Below are positions 41,580 through 50,727 of a stretch of DNA of 64,000 bases, one piece after another (positions within the stretch are counted from its first letter, which is position 1; each line of letters opens with the position of its first letter). Origin of the DNA: CAZFHZ01 sp964519015. Lineage in GTDB: Bacteria; Blakebacterota; Blakebacteria; Blakebacterales; CAYUVJ01. A program made the translations under genes and the position numbers. The stretch is taken from the NCBI GenBank assembly GCA_964519015.1, contig CAZFHZ010000006.1:1-64000 (forward strand). Direction: 5' to 3'. The notes under the pieces are model-generated. The model did no database searches, had not been told where the DNA came from, and saw nothing but the letters and a program-made list of their open reading frames with translations.

Positions 41580-41762
41580 TCAGACCTCGCGGGGGAAGAT
41601 CACCTGCCGGCCGCGGTAGTACCCGCAGTTGGGGCAGGCGCGATGGGCCAGCTTGGGCTGGCCGCAGTGATCGCAGGTGGCCAGGGACGGCGCTGCGAGA
41701 GCGTGGTGACTGCGCCGCTTCTTCTTGCGCGTCAGCGACGTCTTCCTCTTGGGGACGGCCAT
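41580..41762 (-). CDS. rpmF: 50S ribosomal protein L32
   Basis: Sixty residues with the L32 N-terminus MAVPKRKTSLTRKKKRRSHH and a zinc ribbon CDHCGQ...CPNCGYYRGR (two CxxC pairs, so the C+ form). Its place between yceD and plsX is conserved across many bacteria. The five-base gap after yceD suggests coupled translation. Confidence 0.98.
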   Translation of the reverse strand: MAVPKRKTSLTRKKKRRSHHALAAPSLATCDHCGQPKLAHRACPNCGYYRGRQVIFPREV

Positions 41763-41767
41763 GGGTC

Positions 41768-42304
41768 CTACTCCTTCGGGCTGTCGTCGAGCAGGGGACG
41801 CAGCACGGCCCAGCGGGGATCGTCCGCCCGGTGGCTGCATGAACAGCTCGACACGTTCAAGTTCTCGCCGCAGGTCGGACAGAGACCCCGGCAGTCCGGG
41901 CGGCAGAGCGGTTTGATCGGCACGCTCAGGATCAGGGCTTCACGCACCGGAGCGTCGAAGGCGATCCAGTCCTCCCCGACAAAGGGAGCCGTCTCGTCTT
42001 CGTCTTCCATTCGGAGACCGCCTGGTCCCGACCTCAGGACCAGGTCGAGTTCCGTCTCGATCCCGCTCTCAAAGGGCTCCAGGCAACGCCCGCATTCCTG
42101 CTGTGAAGTGGCCCGGACCACCCCCTGCGCCCGGATCAGGGTCCCGGTGATGGTGAGGGCCAGTTCGAGTCCGACCTCCCCGTCGACCCGCAACAGATCC
42201 TCGGGCAGCTCCAGGGAGGCTCCGGTGGCGGTCAGGGTTCGTTCGTGACGGCCCTCCCCCAGGCCCCGCAGGTCGATCGAGAAAGGCCGGTCCAGCGCCG
42301 CCAT
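41768..42304 (-). CDS. yceD: YceD/DUF177 family protein
   Basis: A 178-residue protein with two Cys clusters, CGRCLEPFE (about residues 82-90) and CRPDCRGLCPTCG (about 138-150), the zinc-binding signature of DUF177. In other bacteria YceD is linked to 23S rRNA accumulation and is nearly always upstream of rpmF, as here. ATG at 42304 follows GGAGGGGAG. First gene of the rpmF-plsX-fab operon behind a strong promoter. Confidence 0.92.
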   Translation of the reverse strand: MAALDRPFSIDLRGLGEGRHERTLTATGASLELPEDLLRVDGEVGLELALTITGTLIRAQGVVRATSQQECGRCLEPFESGIETELDLVLRSGPGGLRMEDEDETAPFVGEDWIAFDAPVREALILSVPIKPLCRPDCRGLCPTCGENLNVSSCSCSHRADDPRWAVLRPLLDDSPKE

Positions 42305-42332
42305 GGCTCCCCTCCGGACGACAGAACCTCTC

Positions 42333-42360
42333 AATATAGGTGACCACCCGGCCCCGTCAA
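42333..42360 (-). promoter_or_regulatory. strong promoter of the yceD-rpmF-plsX-fab operon
   Basis: On the minus strand: TTGACG (42360-42355), 16-base spacer, TATATT (42338-42333). The predicted start is about 20 bases before the yceD ATG, leaving room for its Shine-Dalgarno. This is among the best sigma-70-type promoters in the window. Confidence 0.72.
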
Positions 42361-42376
42361 CCGCACCATCCCGACG

Positions 42377-42808
42377 TCAGAGTCCCGCTCCCAACCCGGC
42401 CAGCTCCCGCTCGGTAAAGAAGAAGAGCACTTCCCGCTTCCCGTTCTCGACCGAATCGGACCCGTGGACCGTGTTCACCCCCACGTCCTGCCCGTAGAGG
42501 GCCCGGATGGTGCCTGCTTCCGCCTTGGTCGGGTCGGTGGCCCCGATCACCCGCCGCAGGTGGGCCACCGCGTCTTCGCGCTCCAGCGCGGTCGCCAGGA
42601 TCGGTCCCCCGGTCATGTAGATGACCAGTTCCTCGAAGAAGGAACGGCCGGCGTGGACCGCGTAGAAGGCCTCGGCCTCAGTCCGGGTCAGCCGGAGCAG
42701 GCGCAGACCGCGGACCTTGAAACCTTCCTGTTCGATCCGGGTCAGGATGTCGCCGACGTGCCCGTTCGCCACCCCGTCGGGCTTGATGAGCATGCAGGTG
42801 AGTTCCAT
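42377..42808 (-). CDS. ndk: nucleoside diphosphate kinase
   Basis: A 143-residue NDK. The phospho-His is His115 in VNTVHGSDSVE; KPDG at about 9-12 and RSFFEELVIYMTGGP are also conserved. It balances NTP pools using ATP. ATG follows GGGGAGGGGA. It lies between the sucCD genes, which generate GTP or ATP, and the ribosomal/fab block, and copy B of the dispersed repeat occupies its upstream region. Confidence 0.97.
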   Translation of the reverse strand: MELTCMLIKPDGVANGHVGDILTRIEQEGFKVRGLRLLRLTRTEAEAFYAVHAGRSFFEELVIYMTGGPILATALEREDAVAHLRRVIGATDPTKAEAGTIRALYGQDVGVNTVHGSDSVENGKREVLFFFTERELAGLGAGL

Positions 42809-42822
42809 TCCCCTCCCCGATC

Positions 42823-42864
42823 CTAGTGTCCCGAGTCAGAATTTCGCATCAATTCGTTTATGCC
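42823..42864 (-). repeat. 41-bp dispersed repeat, copy B (sucD-ndk gap)
   Basis: Begins CTAGTGTCCCGAGTCAGAAT on the plus strand. It runs into the sucD stop codon and last Ala codon. An inverted repeat GAATT-TCGCATC-AATTC lies inside this copy; one arm is altered in copy A. Confidence 0.8.
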
Positions 42865-43727
42865 AGAGCCTGGGCGACGGTGCGTCCGATCTCGGCCGGG
42901 CTGATGCAGACATGCACCCCGGCCTCCTTCAGGGCGGTCATCTTCTCGGCCGCGGTCCCGCCGCCGCCGCTGATGATGGCACCGGCATGCCCCATACGGC
43001 GTCCCGGCGGCGCGGTCTGCCCGGCGATAAAGGAGACGACCGGCTTGTCGAGATGCTCCGCGATCCAGGCGGCCGCCTCCTGCTCGGCGTTGCCGCCGAT
43101 CTCGCCGATGAGGACCACGGCGTCGGTCCCCCCATCCTCAGCGAAGAGCTCGAGCAGGTCGGTGAAGGTGGAACCGATGACCGGGTCCCCGCCGATTCCC
43201 ACTGCGGTGGATTGCCCCAGTCCGACCGCTCCGAGCTGTCCGACCGCTTCGTAGGTGAGGGTCCCGCTGCGGCTCAGGATCCCCACCCGGCCGGGCCGGT
43301 GGATGAAGCCGGGCATGATGCCGACCTTGGCCTCCCCCGGTGTGATCACACCGGGACAGTTGGGGCCAACCAGCCGCGCCCCCTTCTCCTGCACCACCTT
43401 CTTGGCCCGGGCCATGTCGAGGGCCGGGATCCCTTCGGTGATGCAGACGATGAGCGACAGGCCGGCCTCGGCCGCCTCCATGATGCCGTCGGCGGCGAAG
43501 GCCGGAGGTACGAAGATCACGCTCGCATCGGCCCCGGTCTGCGCGACGGCCTCGCGGACGGTGTCGAAGACCGGCACGCCGAGGTGTTCCATCCCTCCCT
43601 TGCCGGGCGTGACCCCCCCTACGACCTTCGTGCCGTAGGCGATCATCTGCTCGGTGTGGAAGGTCCCCTCCCCCACCGTGATGCCCTGAACGAGGAGCCG
43701 GGTGTCCTTGTTGACCAGGAAGCTCAT
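42858..43727 (-). CDS. sucD: succinyl-CoA synthetase, alpha subunit
   Basis: A 289-residue subunit with a CoA-binding Rossmann domain (TRLLVQGITVGEGTFHTEQM start) and the phospho-His in RRMGHAGAIISGGGGTA (about residue 243). The ACPGVITPGE-like segment is GPNCPGVITPGEAK. It ends VAQALA and its stop codon lies within the dispersed repeat. Forms the TCA-cycle enzyme with SucC encoded ten bases upstream. Confidence 0.97.
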   Translation of the reverse strand: MSFLVNKDTRLLVQGITVGEGTFHTEQMIAYGTKVVGGVTPGKGGMEHLGVPVFDTVREAVAQTGADASVIFVPPAFAADGIMEAAEAGLSLIVCITEGIPALDMARAKKVVQEKGARLVGPNCPGVITPGEAKVGIMPGFIHRPGRVGILSRSGTLTYEAVGQLGAVGLGQSTAVGIGGDPVIGSTFTDLLELFAEDGGTDAVVLIGEIGGNAEQEAAAWIAEHLDKPVVSFIAGQTAPPGRRMGHAGAIISGGGGTAAEKMTALKEAGVHVCISPAEIGRTVAQALA

Positions 43728-43737
43728 GGCTGGGCTC

Positions 43738-44901
<1,164 letters not shown>

Positions 44902-44929
44902 GGCTGCGTCCCTTTCCGGGTTGTATGGG

Positions 44930-45496
44930 TCAGCGTCGGAAGAACCGCGGGCGTTCCTCTCCCCGTACGGGCTTCTCGAGGGCCGGTGTCTGGTTGGAGA
45001 GGGGCTGCGGCGGATCGGGTTCCGACATGAAGATCTCGTCCAGCGATTCAAGCGCGTTGAAGGAGTCCGCCTCCTTGATCAGGTCGAAACCGATCCGGTC
45101 CTGGAAGGCGATGACCTCCACCCGCTTCCCCAGGTTCTGGACCGCCCGGACCAGCCGGACGAAGTCGGAGTCCCCGGAGGCGAGCACGATGACGTCCAGG
45201 TTCTCCGCCTGGGTTAACATGTCCACGGCCAGCTCCATGTCCATGTTGGCCTTCACCCGCCCGTCGGAGGAGCGGGTCCATTCCTTCTCGATCACCTTGA
45301 ATCCGATGTCGCGCAGGGCGCTGATGAAGCCCTTCACCGGCTTCGGGTTGTCGGGGTCCACGGTGACGTAGGCGTTGCTGCGCAGCAGCTCGCGCCCCCC
45401 GGAGACGTACTCCTTCAGGACCCGGTAATTGATCGACGGGCCATCCTTGCGATAGAGATTGGCCGCGTCCACATAGAGCCCGGCTTTCAGTGGCAT
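44930..45496 (-). CDS. NYN domain (LabA-like) protein
   Basis: A 188-residue PIN-like nuclease-fold protein. Acidic clusters typical of NYN/LabA proteins are present: GLYVDAANLY (first Asp, residue about 10), ANMDMELAVDML (central Asp residues) and VIVLASGDSDFVRLVRAV (GDSDF). The C-terminal 30 residues are proline/basic-rich and likely disordered. Family members are thought to be RNases or RNA-binding regulators. Located between carbamate kinase and sucC on the same strand; relation to either is unknown. Confidence 0.87.
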   Translation of the reverse strand: MPLKAGLYVDAANLYRKDGPSINYRVLKEYVSGGRELLRSNAYVTVDPDNPKPVKGFISALRDIGFKVIEKEWTRSSDGRVKANMDMELAVDMLTQAENLDVIVLASGDSDFVRLVRAVQNLGKRVEVIAFQDRIGFDLIKEADSFNALESLDEIFMSEPDPPQPLSNQTPALEKPVRGEERPRFFRR

Positions 45497-45593
45497 TGTC
45501 TGGATCCTCCCGTCGGCCCCCTGATCGTGATAGCGAGGGCCCATACGGCCCGTCTCAACCGGCGGCCTGGGAGCCACCTCCTGGTCGACGGAC

Positions 45594-46544
45594 CTAGCCT
45601 TCGATAAGGGTGCCGCTGCGGCGGGCCAGGATCTCCGCCGCCTGGTCGAGCAGGCCAATGTAGACCCGTTCCCCGCCGTGTTCCAGGAAACGGATGGCCG
45701 CCTCGATCTTGGGCCCCATGCTGCCGGCGGGGAAGTGCCCCTCCGACAGGTACCGGCGCGCCTCTTCCAGGGTCATCCGGGAGAGATCGCGCTGCTGCGG
45801 CGTGTCGTAGTACAGCGAGACGTGCGGCACGCTGGTCAGGATCAGGAACTCGCTCGCGCCGATACCGTTGGCCAGCACGGCCGAAGCGCGGTCTTTGTCG
45901 ATCACCCCGTCCACCCCGGTGAGGTGACCCCGCTCGTCGCGCAGGACCGGCACCCCGCCGCCGCCGGCGGCGATCACCACCATCCCGGCTTCGAGCAGGC
46001 GGCGCACCACGTCCGCCTCCACCAGTTCGGTCACCCGGGGGGAGGCGACCACCCGACGCCACCCCCGGTTGCTGTCCTTCTTGACCGTCCAGCCGCGTTC
46101 CCCGGCCAGGGTGTGCGCTTCCTCCGCGGTGTAGAAGGGACCGACGAACTTGGTCGGGTCGTTGAGCGAGGGGTCGCCGGGGTCCACCACCATCTGGCTC
46201 AGGACCGTGGTGACGGTCCGGGCCGCCCCGCGGTCGATCAGCAGGCCGCGCAGGACCTGTTGGATCATGTAGCCCATTCCCCCCTGCAGATCGGCCACGA
46301 TGATCGGCAAGGGGAGGAAGGGGACCTCGTGGCTGGTGTGCTCGACCCGGATCAGGTAGTTCCCGACCTGGGGACCGTTCCCGTGGGTGAGCACGACCCG
46401 GCGCCCGGCCGCGATCAGGTCGGCGATGGGCGCCAGGCTGGCCAGCGTGTTCTCGAACTGCTCGGGGATCGTCCCGGTGTCCTGCTCCCGGGTGATGGCG
46501 TTCCCCCCCAGGGCGACCACCAGGATGCCGTCGCGGTCTCCCAT
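45594..46544 (-). CDS. arcC: carbamate kinase
   Basis: A 316-residue amino-acid-kinase fold enzyme. VVALGGNAI at residues 9-17, THGNGPQVGNYL, GGMGYMIQQVL, the Lys-containing VKKDSNRGWRRVVASP, AGGGGVPV and DKDRASAVLA are all diagnostic. It transfers phosphate between ATP and carbamate/carbamoyl phosphate. It begins two bases after the cDPG synthase-like gene, which implies a joint pathway. No ornithine carbamoyltransferase is in the window; an arginine deiminase-fold protein at 15383 is exported and probably not its metabolic partner. Confidence 0.95.
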   Translation of the reverse strand: MGDRDGILVVALGGNAITREQDTGTIPEQFENTLASLAPIADLIAAGRRVVLTHGNGPQVGNYLIRVEHTSHEVPFLPLPIIVADLQGGMGYMIQQVLRGLLIDRGAARTVTTVLSQMVVDPGDPSLNDPTKFVGPFYTAEEAHTLAGERGWTVKKDSNRGWRRVVASPRVTELVEADVVRRLLEAGMVVIAAGGGGVPVLRDERGHLTGVDGVIDKDRASAVLANGIGASEFLILTSVPHVSLYYDTPQQRDLSRMTLEEARRYLSEGHFPAGSMGPKIEAAIRFLEHGGERVYIGLLDQAAEILARRSGTLIEG

Positions 46545-46545
46545 C

Positions 46546-47868
46546 TCAGAGCCCCGGTACCCGCTTGAGGACCTCGGGCAGGTCGGGGGTGCCGACCTCC
46601 TGCAATTCGTAGGTCACCCGAACGCTCGGCTGACCGATCTTGATCACCCGGCGCAGGTCGATCGGGGTACCGATGATGACCGCCTCGGCGTCGGAGGCGG
46701 CGATGGTCGCCTCCAGATCCTTCATCTGCTCGTGACCGTAGCCCATGGCGGGCAGCAGGATGCCGATCTCCGGGTACTTCTCGAACGTCTCGGCGATGCT
46801 CCCCTGGGCGAAGGGGCGCGGGTCGACCAATTCGGAGGCGCCGTAGCGGTCGGCCGCCACCACCCCGGCGCCGTACTTCATGCCGCCGTGGGTGAGGGTC
46901 GGGCCGTCCTCGATCACCAGCACCCGGCGGCCCTCGATCACCGCCGGGTCCTCCACATAGATCGGGGAGGCGGCGTCGATGATGACCGCCCGCGGATTGA
47001 CCCTCTTGATGTTATTCCTCACCTTCTCGGTGTCGGCGTAGTCGGCCGTGGTCTCCTTGTTGATGATGACCACGTCGGCCATCTTCAGATTCGTCTCCCC
47101 CGGGTAGTAGGTCAGCTCGTGGCCGGGCCGGTGGGGATCGGCCACCACGATGTGCAGGTCGGGCTTGTAGAAGGGCGTGTCGTTGTTGCCGCCGTCCCAG
47201 AGGATGACGTCGGCCTCGCGCTGCGCCTCCTCCAGGATCCGGTGGTAGTCCACACCGGCGTAGACCACGATGCCGTTCACGATGTGGGGCTCGTACTCCT
47301 CCATCTCCTCGATCGTGCAGTCGTGGCGGGTGAGGTCTTCCAGCGACTCGAAACGCTGGACCGCCTGTTTGACCAGGTCGCCGTAGGGCATGGGGTGGCG
47401 GATCGCCACCACCTTCTTGCCGGCAGCCTGGAGCAGCTTGGCCACCCGGCGGGTGGTCTGGCTCTTGCCGCAACCGGTCCGGACCGCGCAGACGGCCACC
47501 ACCGGGACCTTGGCCGGGAGCATCGTGCCGGCGGTGCCGAGCAGGACGAAGTCGGCCCCGGCGGCGTTGACGGTCGCAGCCAGGTGCCCGACGTATTCGT
47601 GGGAGATGTCGCTGTAGGAGAGGATGACCTGGTCGATCCGCTCCCGGGTGATGATCGCGGTGAGTTCCTCCTCGGGGAGGATGGGGATGCCCTCGGGGTA
47701 AAGGGGTCCGGCCAGCTGGGGCGGGTAGCGCCGCCCTTCAATGTCGGGGATCTGGGTGGCGGTGAAGGCCACTACTTCAGAGTCCTTATCGTCGCGGTAG
47801 ACACAGTTGAAGTTGTGGAAATCCCGGCCGGCGGCTCCCAGGATGACCACACGCTTGCGCGCTGCCAC
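46546..47868 (-). CDS. cyclic 2,3-diphosphoglycerate synthase-like P-loop protein
   Basis: A 440-residue protein of the family annotated as cDPG synthetase in archaea. It opens RVVILGAAGRDFHNFN (Rossmann-type), has a P-loop-like AVRTGCGKSQTTRRVA (about 130-145), WDGGNNDTPF, and NKETTADYADTEKVRNNI. GTG at 47868 has GGAGGG seven bases upstream and is preferred to the ATG at 47916. A promoter lies about 170 bases upstream, giving a long leader. In bacteria this family often neighbours carbamate kinase, as here, so a role other than cDPG synthesis is plausible. Confidence 0.87.
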   Translation of the reverse strand: MAARKRVVILGAAGRDFHNFNCVYRDDKDSEVVAFTATQIPDIEGRRYPPQLAGPLYPEGIPILPEEELTAIITRERIDQVILSYSDISHEYVGHLAATVNAAGADFVLLGTAGTMLPAKVPVVAVCAVRTGCGKSQTTRRVAKLLQAAGKKVVAIRHPMPYGDLVKQAVQRFESLEDLTRHDCTIEEMEEYEPHIVNGIVVYAGVDYHRILEEAQREADVILWDGGNNDTPFYKPDLHIVVADPHRPGHELTYYPGETNLKMADVVIINKETTADYADTEKVRNNIKRVNPRAVIIDAASPIYVEDPAVIEGRRVLVIEDGPTLTHGGMKYGAGVVAADRYGASELVDPRPFAQGSIAETFEKYPEIGILLPAMGYGHEQMKDLEATIAASDAEAVIIGTPIDLRRVIKIGQPSVRVTYELQEVGTPDLPEVLKRVPGL

Positions 47869-48047
47869 GGGGATACCCTCCTGACGCTTCGCCTGGTTTC
47901 GGATGGGCGATGGCACAGTGGTGTTGCCCAGGGCGCTGATGCCGAAGGCGGGTTCCGATAGGGCAGGAAGTCGTCGCTTCCGCCCGCCGGTCTCACGAAC
48001 CGGCGATGCTCCCTCTCCAGGTACCAGGGGGAGCTATAGATATCCCT

Positions 48048-48076
48048 AAACTAGGCTCCCGGGGGCGGCCGGTCAA
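48048..48076 (-). promoter_or_regulatory. promoter of the cDPG synthase-like/carbamate kinase unit
   Basis: On the minus strand: TTGACC (48076-48071), exact 17-base spacer, TAGTTT (48053-48048). The expected start near 48041 leaves a leader of about 170 bases before the GTG at 47868. Confidence 0.6.
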
Positions 48077-48125
48077 CCCCCCGGTCGGAATACCTAACTC
48101 GTTGCGTGATGACGGGATGGCCCGC

Positions 48126-48599
48126 TCAGCGGGTCACCTTGAGGATGCGGTAACGGACCGCGCCGGCGGGGATGTTGATGGCGACCTCCTCCCCCGGCTT
48201 GCGGCCGAGCAGCCCGCTGCCGATCGGGCTCTCCACACTCAGCTTGCCGCGACGGGGGTCGGCCTCCGGCGGGGCCACCAGCAGGTAGACCTCCTCGGAG
48301 CCGTCCTCCAGGTCCTGGAGCGTGACGGTGGCGCCCAGGTAGCAAGCGCCCTCCGGGATGTCGGCGTCCTCGAGGGGGCGGGCGGTGGCCAGGGTCTGCT
48401 CGAGCTTGATGATGCGGCGCTCCAGGTGCTGCTGTTCCTCCTTGGCCACGTCGTACTCGGCGTTCTCGGCCAGGTCGCCGTGCCCGCGGGCGGTCTGGAT
48501 CGCCTGGCTGGCCTCCGGCCGGCGCACGAACTTAAGGTGATGGAGCTCCTGCTGCAGCGCCTCGATGGCTTCCTTGCTCAGGTAGTGCGTTTTCGTCAT
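48126..48599 (-). CDS. greA: transcription elongation factor GreA
   Basis: A 157-residue GreA/GreB-family factor. The N-terminal coiled coil carries the catalytic acidic tip GHGDLAENAEYD (about 40-51); the C-terminal FKBP-like domain shows ATVTLQDLEDGSEEVYLLV and SPIGSGLLGRKPGEEVAI. It rescues backtracked RNA polymerase by stimulating transcript cleavage. ATG at 48599 fits the family start MTKTHYLSKEAIEAL. The upstream 179 bases to the divergent gene hold a TTAATATAG stretch but no clear -35. Confidence 0.96.
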   Translation of the reverse strand: MTKTHYLSKEAIEALQQELHHLKFVRRPEASQAIQTARGHGDLAENAEYDVAKEEQQHLERRIIKLEQTLATARPLEDADIPEGACYLGATVTLQDLEDGSEEVYLLVAPPEADPRRGKLSVESPIGSGLLGRKPGEEVAINIPAGAVRYRILKVTR

Positions 48600-48778
48600 G
48601 AGCGATACCCGGCTTGACGTTAGCCGCGGACCACCCGGGGCGTGTCCGCGCCGATGCAAAACGGCTCCCCGCACCACGGGAAGCCGCACGCTCCGGCGGC
48701 CGCAGCCTCCGGCCGCACTGCGGGCTATATTAACCGAAGCGGCACGATCCGACGAGCACTTTTTCCGGCGGAGGGACG

Positions 48779-49369
48779 ATGCTTTCACTGACCTGGTGGA
48801 TCGGACGACCCTGGCGTTTCATCTGGGGCCCGATGGAGCTCTCCGCCATCGTCGCGGCGACCCTGCTGCTGGGAGGAGGCATCGCGCTCGGCATGCTGCT
48901 GGAACGGCGGGACGTGCGCTGGGCGGTCGCCTGGGCTCGCTGGTTCGTGGCCTGGGTCATCGACTGGGTCGAGCGCAACCCCCGGGCGATCGTCCGGACC
49001 GCCCTTCTGATCTGGTCGGTCAACAGCCTGACCGTGGGGCTGGTCGTGCTGGCCAGCTGGGCCCCCCCGCTGAGCGCGCTGCTGCTGGTGGTTGCCGGGC
49101 TCAACACCGGGGTGGGTCTGCAGCGCCTGGGCGGGACCCGGGCCCTGCTGGTGCTGCTGATGCCGCACGCCTGGATCGAGCTTCCGGCCACCTTGACCGC
49201 AGGCGCCGCCGCCCTGGAGGCGAGCGTCTACACCCTCGGCCTGAACGGATTCGATCCGGTGGCCGACCCGGTCTGGGCGCTCGCCTTCTTCCTCCGCTCC
49301 AGTCTGGCGCTGCTGCTCGGGGCGGCCGTGCTGGAAGCGGCCCTGCTCAGCGTGCGGGCCCAGGAGTAG
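48779..49369 (+). CDS. multi-pass membrane protein, SpoIIM/DUF95-like
   Basis: A 196-residue membrane protein with about five helices (SAIVAATLLLGGGIALGMLL; ALLIWSVNSLTVGLVVLASW; LSALLLVVAGLNTGVG; FFLRSSLALLLGAAVLEAALL). The segment MPHAWIELPATLTAGAAALE resembles the PHGxxELPA signature of SpoIIM-type proteins, which occur far outside sporeformers. ATG at 48779 follows GGAGGGACG. Divergent from greA. Function not established for the non-sporulating members. Confidence 0.62.
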   Translation: MLSLTWWIGRPWRFIWGPMELSAIVAATLLLGGGIALGMLLERRDVRWAVAWARWFVAWVIDWVERNPRAIVRTALLIWSVNSLTVGLVVLASWAPPLSALLLVVAGLNTGVGLQRLGGTRALLVLLMPHAWIELPATLTAGAAALEASVYTLGLNGFDPVADPVWALAFFLRSSLALLLGAAVLEAALLSVRAQE

Positions 49370-49397
49370 GCGGTGGGTCACTGCCCGCGGCTTCCGG

Positions 49398-50564
49398 CTA
49401 CTGTCCCCCCTCTCTGGGCTCCAAGGCCACGATCACACCGTTCGCGTAGTCGTAGGTGTAAAAGGTGGGCGCTGATGGGTTGTCGTCTACCACGAAGCGA
49501 TGGGGCGCGAACTCCTCGGACGAGAACTCCTTCAGGTGGAACCACTTCACCGGTTTCATCGTGCGCGGATCGAACGCGTAAATGCCGAGCGTCCCGTACG
49601 GCTCCATCGGGGTGAGCCCCTTCCGGGCGACCCCGCTCACCATCACGTAGAGGAAGCCGGAGGAGGGCTGCCGGGCTACTCCGCTGAAACAGACCGCTTC
49701 GACTGGGCCGACCATCGGGCCCTGCGGACCATTCCCGCTTCGGTTGAGCCAATCCACATACTCGATGTTGGATACCACCTCGGGCAAATCCACCGGCTTC
49801 TCGAGCAGGAGCTCGCCCTGTGTGGACCAGACCTCCAGGAGCGGTCGGGACTCCCAGAGGAAGACCAGCGAGTCCCTTCCCGCGATCTCCAACAGGCCTT
49901 CGTTGGACCTTCCGACGCTCCCATCCCCCATCCCTTCGGGTCGGTAGATCTCTCCAAAATGGGCGATCAGTGTCCCGTCAATCCTGACGTGATGGATGCG
50001 TTTGAGGTCGGTCCTCCACTGGAAGGGGTCGACAATCCAAAATGCATCCGATTCGGTTAGCGTAAGGGTGGCGTTGCTCTGGATACGGAACTGCCGTGCC
50101 GAGATCCGATCGATGAACTCGGACGAGGTCGCGGAGAGGTGGAAATACGAGAGGGACATGCGCCATGTTCCCCTGTCCCCGACCCACAGGGTGGAAGTGG
50201 CCTCGTCATAAGCCAGATCCCACGGTTCGCCGAACTCGCCGGGTCCCTCTCCGGAACGCCCTATGATCTCGATCAGCTCACCGGAAGTGTCGAACCTGAT
50301 CACACGTGACCGCTCACTGTCAGAAACCACCAGTTGTCCGGGGGGGATCCAGAGGATGTCTCGAGACCCCCCGATGACCTGCCAATCCTCCAAATTCGGA
50401 GAGAGCGGATCCCAGAGCGGTCTCAAGGTTAACTCGATCGACTCGATCCCCCGAATCGGCCTCGGTGCATGGACTCGGAAGAGCACGAACCAGGCGGCCA
50501 CTCCGATGAGCGCGATCACCACCAGGTCGATCAGGATCCTGCGTATCCCGCCACTGATCTTCAT
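49398..50564 (-). CDS. membrane-anchored 6-bladed beta-propeller protein
   Basis: A 388-residue protein with an uncleaved-looking N-terminal helix (LIDLVVIALIGVAAWFVLF) and a propeller body. It shares IIGRSGEGPGEFGEPWDL and TLWVGDRGTWRMSL with the lipoproteins at 1787 and 56430, so the three are paralogs. This copy is anchored by a helix rather than a lipid and is less GC-rich than most neighbours, suggesting recent acquisition or divergence. Encoded downstream of an ABC exporter and GntR regulator on the same strand. Function unknown. Confidence 0.78.
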   Translation of the reverse strand: MKISGGIRRILIDLVVIALIGVAAWFVLFRVHAPRPIRGIESIELTLRPLWDPLSPNLEDWQVIGGSRDILWIPPGQLVVSDSERSRVIRFDTSGELIEIIGRSGEGPGEFGEPWDLAYDEATSTLWVGDRGTWRMSLSYFHLSATSSEFIDRISARQFRIQSNATLTLTESDAFWIVDPFQWRTDLKRIHHVRIDGTLIAHFGEIYRPEGMGDGSVGRSNEGLLEIAGRDSLVFLWESRPLLEVWSTQGELLLEKPVDLPEVVSNIEYVDWLNRSGNGPQGPMVGPVEAVCFSGVARQPSSGFLYVMVSGVARKGLTPMEPYGTLGIYAFDPRTMKPVKWFHLKEFSSEEFAPHRFVVDDNPSAPTFYTYDYANGVIVALEPREGGQ

Positions 50565-50601
50565 ATGGCCCCCCTCCCCGGGATGGAATCCATCCGCCCG
50601 G

Positions 50602-50712
50602 CTATGGAACGAGACGATTGCCGCAACTGCTCTGGCAGAGGCAGACGGCGGCCACTACCAGGTGGAGGACGCCACGGAGTCGGTGCCGCGACCGGGCGGC
50701 GGAAACCGGCAT
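50602..50712 (-). CDS. possible 36-residue lipoprotein-signal-like peptide
   Basis: ATG at 50712 opens a short frame ending in TAG. It contains a hydrophobic run VLHLVVAAVCLCQSSC that looks like a lipoprotein signal with lipobox QSSC, then only six residues. No strong Shine-Dalgarno. It lies in the 163-base gap between the ABC permease and the propeller gene. It could be a remnant of a lipoprotein gene or chance. Confidence 0.22.
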   Translation of the reverse strand: MPVSAARSRHRLRGVLHLVVAAVCLCQSSCGNRLVP

Positions 50713-50727
50713 GGTTCTCATCGCGTT

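Noticed and set aside
48600..48778. greA promoter in the TTAATATAG stretch
   Set aside because: A -10-like TAATAT is present, but no plausible -35 hexamer occurs at 16-18 bases on the minus strand.
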